A program made the translations under genes and the position numbers. Positions 41,400 through 47,764 of a DNA stretch of 47,764 bases are shown piece after piece. The notes below the pieces were generated by a model. The model saw only the letters and a program-made list of their open reading frames with translations. It ran no database searches and was not told where the DNA came from. The stretch covers positions 1 through 47,764 of the forward strand of contig JANQJW010000057.1 of NCBI GenBank assembly GCA_028281445.1, written 5' to 3'. Each line of letters starts with the position of its first letter. Positions within the stretch are counted from its first letter, which is position 1. The DNA is from Planctomycetota bacterium. GTDB taxonomy: Bacteria > Planctomycetota > PLA2 > JAEUHO01.

Positions 41400-42554
41400 A
41401 TGGAACTCCTTCTCGAAACCGCCGGTGAGAGCCACGGAGCCGTCCTGACGGCGATCCTCTCGGGATTGCCCGCGGGATCGCCCGTGACCACCGATTTCGT
41501 GGACGCCCGATTGAACGCCCGCCAGCGGGGTCACGGAAGCAGTCCCCGACAGAAGACGGAGCAGGATGCCGTGCGGTTCCTCTCCGGCGTGCGGGACGGT
41601 GCGGCCACGGGCAATCCGATCGCGTTGCAGGTGTCGAACAAGGACCAGACCTACAAGGACCTCCCGCCCGTGCACGCGCCGCGGCCGGGCCATGCCGACC
41701 TGGCGGGCGCGATGAATCGCGGGCTCACCGACGCACGCGACGTCGTGGAGCGCTCGAGCGCCCGCGAGACGGCCGTGCGCGTGGCAGCCGGTGCCGCGGC
41801 CGCCCAGTTCCTCGACGCGCTCGGCATCCGCGTGCTCGGCCACACGGTCTCCATCGGCGGTGTCGAGGTCCACGGGGATCCCGGCGACGACCTCGAGGCC
41901 GCTCGCGCTCGACGCGACACCTCGGAGCTGCACGCGTTCGGCCCGGCGGATGCGCAAGCCGAGGCCACCGCGCTCATCGACGCGGCCAAGAAGGACGGCG
42001 ACACGTTGGGCGGTGTGGTCGAGATCGTGGCGACGGGCGTGCCCGCGGGTCTCGGCGGCCACGAGCGTCCGGAGACCAAGCTCTCGACCGGACTTGCCGC
42101 CGCAGTGATGGGGGTGCAGGCGGTCAAGGGCGTTGAGATCGGGCTGGGCTTTCGCGGCGCGTCGATGCGCGGCTCCGAGCTGCACGATCACATCCTCCCG
42201 TCCGACGACATTGCGCCGGGCCGCGGAAGCAACAGCGCCGGCGGCGTCGAGGGCGGTACGAGCAACGGCCAACCGATCGTCATCCGCGCCGCGATGAAGC
42301 CGTTGGCGACGCTGCGCACGTCGCTGCCGAGCGTGGACCTGCGAACGGGCGAAGCGGTACCGGCGCGCGTGGAGCGCAGCGATACGACGGCGGTGTCGCG
42401 TCTGGCGATCGTGGCGGAGGCCGTCGTGGCGTTCGGGCTCGCGCGCCACGTCCGCCGCCGCTTCGGCGGCGCGCACATCGCCGAGGTGAAGGCGGCGATC
42501 GAGGCCCATCGGGAGCGGATGCGGGAGACGTTCGGCGGCGCGGCATCGGTGTAG
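41400..42554 (+). CDS. aroC: Chorismate synthase, 384 aa
   Basis: Final step of the shikimate pathway: EPSP to chorismate using reduced FMN. Diagnostic motifs are TAGESHG at the start, RQRGHGSSPRQKTEQD near 41-56, and SARETAVRVAAGAAA near 120-135, as well as the FMN/EPSP segment AGGVEGGTSNGQPIV and KPLATLRTSLPSVDL. Length is normal. It stands alone, divergent from a membrane protein and followed immediately by a hairpin repeat starting in its stop codon. Confidence 0.96.
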   Translation: MELLLETAGESHGAVLTAILSGLPAGSPVTTDFVDARLNARQRGHGSSPRQKTEQDAVRFLSGVRDGAATGNPIALQVSNKDQTYKDLPPVHAPRPGHADLAGAMNRGLTDARDVVERSSARETAVRVAAGAAAAQFLDALGIRVLGHTVSIGGVEVHGDPGDDLEAARARRDTSELHAFGPADAQAEATALIDAAKKDGDTLGGVVEIVATGVPAGLGGHERPETKLSTGLAAAVMGVQAVKGVEIGLGFRGASMRGSELHDHILPSDDIAPGRGSNSAGGVEGGTSNGQPIVIRAAMKPLATLRTSLPSVDLRTGEAVPARVERSDTTAVSRLAIVAEAVVAFGLARHVRRRFGGAHIAEVKAAIEAHRERMRETFGGAASV

Positions 42555-42707
42555 GGGCGACCCTTGTGGTCGCCCCATCGGTTGTTCATCGGCGTGGGGG
42601 ATCCCCGTAGGGGCGGGCCTTGTGCCCGCCCGCACATGCCGCCCCGAACAAGGAGCCCACTTGATTCGTCGAACGCGTCGTGGGGCGACCACAAGGGTCG
42701 CCCCTAC
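42551..42707. repeat. Hairpin repeat cluster with a 27-bp perfect inverted repeat
   Basis: Three family members: D (42551-42577, gtaggggcgacccttgtggt then cgcccca), E (42607-42631, stem gggcgggc-cttgt-gcccgccc) and F (42681-42707), the exact reverse complement of D. D and F therefore form a 27-bp perfect inverted repeat enclosing E, ending 14 bases before tRNA-Thr. Each member also folds on itself. This is a REP/BIME-like arrangement at a gene end. Confidence 0.85.
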
Positions 42708-42720
42708 AATCAGGCCGCAT

Positions 42721-42795
42721 GCCGGAGTAGCTCAGTGGTAGAGCCGCTGTTTTGTAAACAGCAGGTCGTCGGTTCGATCCCGACCTCCGGCTCCA
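42721..42795 (+). tRNA. tRNA-Thr (anticodon TGT)
   Basis: Complete cloverleaf: acceptor GCCGGAG/CTCCGGC, D arm GCTCAGTGGTAGAGC, anticodon arm GCTGT-TTTGTAA-ACAGC with anticodon TGT, T arm GTCGG-TTCGATC-CCGAC, discriminator T and encoded CCA. It reads ACA codons (and probably other ACN by wobble). Confidence 0.97.
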
Positions 42796-43022
42796 CTTCC
42801 GCGTCGCAGACGATCCGCTTCTGCCGCTCACCTTCACCAGACACATGGTTGGACTAACGCCCGTTCATGGCGTCGCGCCCGTACGCGCTTCGCCGATGGG
42901 AGGGAGTCCAAGGGGCCGGCTCACGCTTTTCCTCACCGGCGCCCACAACGGCTCCCGCCAGGCGCAGTACGCCCTGGAGCAGGCCTCGACGCGTCGACGC
43001 CGAGGGGAAGGCCCGGCATTCC
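42796..43022. other. Intergenic region after tRNA-Thr
   Basis: No gene supported; forward frames are Arg/Pro/Ser-rich. The 3' end of the minus-strand CarboxypepD_reg-like gene follows. Confidence 0.4.
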
Positions 43023-44132
43023 TCACTTCAGGTCGACTTGGATGCCCCTCGCTGGCACCTCTCGAACGCTCGTCTCCCCGAAGTAGGCGCGCGATCCGGC
43101 CCACGCGCTTGCCCGTAGCACCCACGGTCCAGGAGGAACTCCCATGACGCGGAACGCAGCGGTGTCATCTACGTCGCCCGCCACCTGTAGTTGGAGGTCG
43201 GCGGAAAACGCGTCGATCTGGAATTGGTCGACGTTCCGCGGCATGCCGCGAAGCTCACCGGTCATCGAGCTCCCGCGTCGCAACGGGACTTCGTGAGGTT
43301 CTGTGGCCGGCGACAGGAGGTTCTCGAGGACATAGGACTCGTGCGTCGGTAGGTGCACGAACACCCGATACCTGGCTTGGTGGGAGAGCGCGTGAAATTG
43401 AACGCGCCCCTCGCTGTCGATGGGCCTGGTGATCGCACCCCCCGGGACGGCGCCACGCCCCAGTCCTGCACCGGCGGCCTGCACGGAGAGCTGACAGTCG
43501 ACATTCGCTACTCCCCGCGGCCACCCGGCGATGTGTATTTCGAGCAGCGGCTCCAGGTCGATCGTCAACACGACATGGCGACTGCCGGCGGCGACGGTCT
43601 TGGTGACCGTGCGGGCATCCGGGCGCGACGGCGCATGAAGGGACGCGCGCAGAACGACTGGTCCCGATGGCAATCCGCCCAGTTCAAATCTGCCGGCGTC
43701 GTCCAGATCGATGCGTGTTGCGACGCCCTCGCGCGTATGTACGAGCGTCGCGAACGGTACCGGACGGCCGTTCGGCGCCTGCACGGATCCGGCGATTGTT
43801 AGAGCCCGAGGCAGGACGATCCGCTCACCAGAGATGAACGTTCGAGACGCGCTATACGGCAGGAGCGGCGCGCCGGGAGGTCCGGTGATCACGACGTGTA
43901 GACGCTCGCCGCGGAGATCGGTGTCCAGCTCCACCCGCCCGCGCTCGTCCCCCTCGATCGTGCTCCGCCGGTCTCCGTGGATGACGACCGCAGCCGCGCC
44001 GGGGACGGGAGCCCCGGCCTCGTCGACGACGAGGAGCCGAAACGGCCCGGCTACGTCGGTCTTGAGCCACAAGAGCACGGCAGCGACCGCGGCAACGACG
44101 GTTCCCAATGCGAGCCAGCTGCGAGTTCTCAA
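43023..44132 (-). CDS. Membrane-anchored protein with carboxypeptidase-regulatory-like domains, 369 aa
   Basis: An N-terminal helix (RSWLALGTVVAAVAAVLLWL) is followed by several beta-sandwich repeats of the CarboxypepD_reg/transthyretin-like type: LLVVDEAGAPVPGAAAVV...DERGRVELDT, TIAGSVQAPNGRPVPFATLV...DDAGRFELGGLPSGPVVLRA, and a final RVMGVPPGPWVLRASAW. These are structural or binding domains on surface proteins. The likely start is TTG 44132, 27 bases after the stop of the large Pro/Gly-rich gene, so the two are one transcript. Confidence 0.75.
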   Translation of the reverse strand: MRTRSWLALGTVVAAVAAVLLWLKTDVAGPFRLLVVDEAGAPVPGAAAVVIHGDRRSTIEGDERGRVELDTDLRGERLHVVITGPPGAPLLPYSASRTFISGERIVLPRALTIAGSVQAPNGRPVPFATLVHTREGVATRIDLDDAGRFELGGLPSGPVVLRASLHAPSRPDARTVTKTVAAGSRHVVLTIDLEPLLEIHIAGWPRGVANVDCQLSVQAAGAGLGRGAVPGGAITRPIDSEGRVQFHALSHQARYRVFVHLPTHESYVLENLLSPATEPHEVPLRRGSSMTGELRGMPRNVDQFQIDAFSADLQLQVAGDVDDTAAFRVMGVPPGPWVLRASAWAGSRAYFGETSVREVPARGIQVDLK

Positions 44133-44159
44133 TAGCCTGCGAGCGCCTCGGCCGAATGA

Positions 44160-47100
44160 CTAGATGCCATCTTCCTCGCCCCTGGCCTTGTCGCCGAAGT
44201 TCATGAACGTAGCCGCGGGATTGAACGTGCGCGTCGCTCGAGGCACCAGCTCCCCAGTACGAGTGAAGCGCCCGTCGTTGTACCCGTAGAACCGCCAATT
44301 GGGGAAGCGTCGTTCAGGAACTACCCGCTGCGCCGAACTGGTCGGTCCGACGCTCAACCGCATCGTGACCGGAACCCAAGGAGCGCTTCGATTGGCGACG
44401 ATCTTCGAGACGCAGTTGCCGACGTCGCCCAGCCGAACCGCCGCGCGGAAACGTAGTCGGAGACTCGTTCCGCCAAGTTCACCGACCTCGACGACGGCAG
44501 GGCCGTAGCGTCGATCGTCAGCCACGAAATCGCGGAACTTCCGGGTCTTCAGAATGCCCGGGTGGTATGCGTCGCCGGACTTGCTTCGGCTGCACGCGAA
44601 TTGGTGCCCGCACTGCGTCAGCGTCTTCGCCGCTCCCATCCACTTCGTGAACCCCGAAGGCCAGCGCATCGGAGTCCAGCCGGGATTCGCATAGATGATG
44701 GGAGTGCCGTTGCCGTCGCGCCCAGCGTCGTCAAGGTCAATTCCGATGACCCGTCCACGACGAAACTCGACTGTGGCCGACAGGATGAAGATGCCCCGAT
44801 ACTCGAGATCCTCTGCATAGTCGAGAACGGCTTTGCGATTGGCGAACGTCCTCGGCGGTGCAAGCGGGTTGTGGCTCTCCGCCAAGCCCTCGATCGCGAG
44901 TGTCCACGGATGGACGCGCCCAACGACTTCGCCGTTGTCCCCCGGGTCGCCCTTTCGAATCGTCCAGCCGCGATTGCGATCGCCTTCCCCTTCGCCCTCG
45001 TCCCAGAACCAGTAGAGATCGGTGTTCGGCAAGCCGCCTCGGTTCATGTTGTAGTAGAGTTCGACATCGCCTCGCATCGTCTGGCCACCGGGATTCGTCT
45101 GGAAAGGCGGCTGGATCGAAGGCGTCGGACGCGGAGCGAGGTTCTGTCCGACCCATGCGATCGCCATACCGGCGCCCGTGTTCGTCTCTCGTCGAACGCG
45201 CACTACCTGCTCGTAGGCCAACTGGTAGGGAGGGTCCACCGCCTGATCGACGATGGGCTGCTGCTCGACGTAGGCCGGGTTCGACTGGAGGAGTCGAAAC
45301 CGGTTCCCAACAAACAGGCGAATGACGACGAGTCCCGGTGTCTTCGGCGTCCGCCAAATGATCGAGCCGAAGCTCGGGCTGCTCGTCGGTTTCGAGCCGA
45401 ACGGAAAGCTCCCCGTGCGATCCAGTTCCTCGGGTTCGGGCCATCCCAGGCTGTTGAAGGGCCGGGGTGTGCCTCCTCCACCCGGCGAGTACGGATCGAT
45501 GCGGCCGACTCGTCGCGCGCGCCAGCTGTTGTCCGGGACGTGCTGGAGCTCCCACCAATAGACCAGCGAGTCCCTGAACTCGAGCGGCGGGTCCAAAACG
45601 TCGTCCTGCGTACAGTTACCGCCGCGCTCGCATTTCAGATGAAGAAGGTCGGAGTCCTTGCCGACGCGCCCGGCGGACAGGACGACATACTCGTCGGTCG
45701 AGGCGTTGCGCAACCGCGTCACGTTCTGGACCTTGCGAGGTTCCACGCCTTCGATTCGCGTATAGGGCGTCCAGTTCGGAATCGGTGTACAACTGCCGGC
45801 CTTGGCGACGGGCTTCCCGTTCCACACATAGCCCGTGATTTCGACCGTCATCGTAACGCGCAGCTGAACCCGCGGAACCCGAACCAGCACTTCGTTGTCG
45901 GTGGTCCTTGGGTCCGGTAGGAACATTCCAGGCGTGTCCGACGTCCCTGAAATGTACCTCGTCGCCACACAGTCGATCTCCGTGTTGACCGTGATTTGAC
46001 GCTGCTCCTCGGGGACTCGCGTCAGGCGCAGAGTGATCTTTGCGCTGATCGGATCGTGCGAAGGCAGCTTGGCCGCGTCTTGTTTGCTATGGCTGGCAAC
46101 AACGTGAAGTACTCGTGTGACTGTGCCCTCGAACTCAGACGGCAACGCGGGCTCGAACAGGACCGCTTGGTCTTCGCTACGTAGCGCGGCTCGTCCACGA
46201 TCGTACGGAACGAAGAAACCCCGACCTCCGAGATGCCATTGGTAGTCGATGAGCGCCTGCATGCACACGGGCGTTTCAGCTTGGGTCCCATCGGCGCTGC
46301 ACTTGCACTTCAAGTAGAGAACGTGCAGGTCCTGCGCCACGGCAGTCAGCGGGATCGGATCGTGCAACGACCACATGAACGTCCGACTGTCCGTCGTGTT
46401 CGACTTGCGCGTCGACGAGCCCGGCGCCAGGATGTCGAGGCGGAATGCCTGATGCTGCATCGTGTAGTCGAGCTCGCACGGATGCGCGTACCGGTCTCCG
46501 GTGGTGGGCGGACCGCCGGGCGTCGGCGTGTCACTGTCGCCAGGCCCGGGCAGCGGAAGGTCGGGTAGCCCGGGTAGCCCTGGAATCGGGCGACGGCGGC
46601 GCTGCCCTCCACCGTGCCCGCCTCCTCCGCCGGTCGTCGGTGGCGGCGGCGGCGGTGGCGGCGTCGGATCGGAAGGCTCGGGGTAGGACGGTCCCGTCGG
46701 ATCGGGGCGGGGTCCGATGGTCGGGGGAGGTGGCGGCATGTCCCCGGGGGCGACGCGAGGCCTGCAGAGGTCCGCGAGATCGAGAACCGGAGCAAAGCCG
46801 CCCATGCCGTCGGGCTGTCGCCCGAGCACGATGCCGCCCGATCGGTCGACGCCAGCCGGCACGTCGGGTGTCGGTTCGGGTCCCGGGCCCGGCCTGGGAC
46901 GAGGCGGGGGCCGTCGCCCGCCGCGTGCGAGGGGCGGCCTCGGTCCCGGGCCGCGCGCCGCGGCGAGGAGCGCTGCCGGCGCCTCGTCTGCATCGAGCGA
47001 CGCCAGGGCGGTCTCCACCGAGCCTGACGGTACGCCCACGTCGAACATCCCAAGCGACGGTGGCGGTCGACCAGGCGGTGTCACAGGCGCGGATGACGAC

Positions 47101-47696
47101 GCGGCCTTGTCGTCGAACAAGGACATTCCGGGCCCAGCCGAGTTCTCCGGGTGCACGGGCGACGGAACCTCCGGATCCGGTCCGGGTCCGGGGCCTGGAG
47201 AAGCGGACGAATCTGCGGGCCACGGAACGAACGCGTCGCCGTCGCCGCCAACCGGACCGTACGGGTGGTTCGTCGGGAGGAAGACCGGCGCACCGCGCGT
47301 CCCGTTGGTTGGATCGTGCGAAGCGGCCGACGGGCCCGGTCCCGGTCCACCGGCGAGCTGCGAGCTACCGGTTTGCATCGACGACGTCGCCGACGAGGCG
47401 CTCGTAGCGGACGTCGATGTGGCGGGCGTCGCTTCCACGTCGCCGGACCCGTACGCGCCCTGCGGCCAGGTCCCTGTCACTTCACCGGACGGCAGCGGCC
47501 ACTGCTCGGCCGAACTGCCCGGCGGCAGGCCGGCTTCGAATCCGGTCTCGAGAAGCTCGTAATGTCTCGCGTCCAACCCGAGATCCTCGAAACGGTCTTC
47601 GAAGTTCGTTTGACCGATGTCCTCGAGCGGACTCTCCCAGCCGACTTGTGGTTGAGGATGCTCGTAGAACAGTTCGTCTTCGGGGTTTCCGTTCAT
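44160..47696 (-). CDS. Large Pro/Gly-rich protein of unknown family, 1178 aa
   Basis: ATG 47696 has AAAGGAG 6 bases upstream; the earlier in-frame start at 47747 lacks this. Residues ~1-65 are acidic (NPEDELFYEHPQPQ, FEDRFEDLGLDARHYELLETG). Residues ~65-405 are low-complexity Pro/Gly/Ser/Ala with PGPGPGP runs, a polyproline tract (PTPPPPPPPPTT) and GGGGGHGGG. From ~405 on the sequence is complex and beta-rich, with repeated Cys (PCELDY, KCKCSADG, VCMQALIDYQW, KCERGGNC, QCGHQFACSR) and many Trp. No signal peptide or helix. No known family recognised. The DNA is unusually G/C-skewed in the low-complexity part. Confidence 0.75.
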   Translation of the reverse strand: MNGNPEDELFYEHPQPQVGWESPLEDIGQTNFEDRFEDLGLDARHYELLETGFEAGLPPGSSAEQWPLPSGEVTGTWPQGAYGSGDVEATPATSTSATSASSATSSMQTGSSQLAGGPGPGPSAASHDPTNGTRGAPVFLPTNHPYGPVGGDGDAFVPWPADSSASPGPGPGPDPEVPSPVHPENSAGPGMSLFDDKAASSSAPVTPPGRPPPSLGMFDVGVPSGSVETALASLDADEAPAALLAAARGPGPRPPLARGGRRPPPRPRPGPGPEPTPDVPAGVDRSGGIVLGRQPDGMGGFAPVLDLADLCRPRVAPGDMPPPPPTIGPRPDPTGPSYPEPSDPTPPPPPPPPTTGGGGGHGGGQRRRRPIPGLPGLPDLPLPGPGDSDTPTPGGPPTTGDRYAHPCELDYTMQHQAFRLDILAPGSSTRKSNTTDSRTFMWSLHDPIPLTAVAQDLHVLYLKCKCSADGTQAETPVCMQALIDYQWHLGGRGFFVPYDRGRAALRSEDQAVLFEPALPSEFEGTVTRVLHVVASHSKQDAAKLPSHDPISAKITLRLTRVPEEQRQITVNTEIDCVATRYISGTSDTPGMFLPDPRTTDNEVLVRVPRVQLRVTMTVEITGYVWNGKPVAKAGSCTPIPNWTPYTRIEGVEPRKVQNVTRLRNASTDEYVVLSAGRVGKDSDLLHLKCERGGNCTQDDVLDPPLEFRDSLVYWWELQHVPDNSWRARRVGRIDPYSPGGGGTPRPFNSLGWPEPEELDRTGSFPFGSKPTSSPSFGSIIWRTPKTPGLVVIRLFVGNRFRLLQSNPAYVEQQPIVDQAVDPPYQLAYEQVVRVRRETNTGAGMAIAWVGQNLAPRPTPSIQPPFQTNPGGQTMRGDVELYYNMNRGGLPNTDLYWFWDEGEGEGDRNRGWTIRKGDPGDNGEVVGRVHPWTLAIEGLAESHNPLAPPRTFANRKAVLDYAEDLEYRGIFILSATVEFRRGRVIGIDLDDAGRDGNGTPIIYANPGWTPMRWPSGFTKWMGAAKTLTQCGHQFACSRSKSGDAYHPGILKTRKFRDFVADDRRYGPAVVEVGELGGTSLRLRFRAAVRLGDVGNCVSKIVANRSAPWVPVTMRLSVGPTSSAQRVVPERRFPNWRFYGYNDGRFTRTGELVPRATRTFNPAATFMNFGDKARGEEDGI

Positions 47697-47764
47697 CCTC
47701 GGCTCCTTTGAGCGCCTAGAGCTGCCCCAAGATGCGTGCCTGCTCACCCCTCCGAAGAGCGAGT

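Noticed and set aside
42845..43147. Forward 100-codon open frame after tRNA-Thr
   Set aside because: Low-complexity Arg/Pro/Ser text overlapping the 3' end of a supported minus-strand gene.

Overview
The window is a G+C-rich (roughly two-thirds G+C by eye) bacterial chromosome segment with about 40 supportable genes on both strands. The mix points to a Planctomycetota-like or other deep-branching Gram-negative bacterium: many orphan lipoproteins and exported proteins, a Hanks-type Ser/Thr kinase with an extracytoplasmic domain, an EF-hand protein, HEAT/vWA exported proteins, carboxypeptidase-regulatory-like lipoproteins, a large ECF sigma factor paired with a DGPF protein, and sugar-phosphate genes (KdsD) that imply a KDO-type outer envelope. 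This taxonomic call is inference, not proof.

Layout. 1-925: gene-poor sequence, less G+C-rich at its left end, closing with an exact 3' half of a tRNA-Lys(CTT) gene that looks like the attachment-site scar of an integrated element lying to the left. 926-6935: accessory region with orphan membrane proteins and a lipoprotein, a truncated IS3-family transposase with its right terminal repeat, two related palindromic elements lying just 3' of minus-strand genes in a cassette-like arrangement, a 40-bp tandem repeat and a gene interrupted by an in-frame TAA. 7018-16249: 2OG-Fe(II) oxygenase, RlmL-type rRNA methyltransferase, EF-hand protein, ECF sigma/DGPF pair, lipoproteins, an Hcp-like protein whose signal peptide is in another frame, and a pseudopilin-like protein. 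16254-18902: nhaA plus a small partner gene, divergent from nhaR, with a perfect palindromic LysR-type site between them. 18899-25412: lipoprotein, membrane protein overlapping a transmembrane Ser/Thr kinase, PepSY protein, DinB-like protein, secreted alpha/beta hydrolase and a PA0069-type radical SAM protein. 25509-30352: a ComEC-DUF92 fusion, then a translationally coupled CHAD-domain protein and ParA-type ATPase. 30386-37528: KdsD, phosphomannomutase/phosphoglucomutase and a penicillin-acylase-family hydrolase in tight succession, a small winged-helix protein, a GHMP kinase and a class I glutamine amidotransferase-like hydrolase. 37720-42795: two HEAT-repeat proteins (the second with a vWA domain), a single-pass membrane protein divergent from aroC, a cluster of hairpin repeats and tRNA-Thr(TGT). 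43023-47696: a carboxypeptidase-regulatory-like protein and a 1178-residue Pro/Gly-rich protein of unknown family.

The most attractive candidate for an undescribed system is the overlapping CHAD-ParA pair. CHAD domains bind polyphosphate and ParA/MinD ATPases position cellular cargos, so the pair could position or segregate polyphosphate granules. The ComEC-DUF92 fusion is the most unusual single protein. Four genes show frame or stop-codon breaks between otherwise coding-looking segments (about 2.7, 6.24, 12.4-12.5 and 15.6 kb). Residual assembly indels should be excluded before biology is read into any of them.
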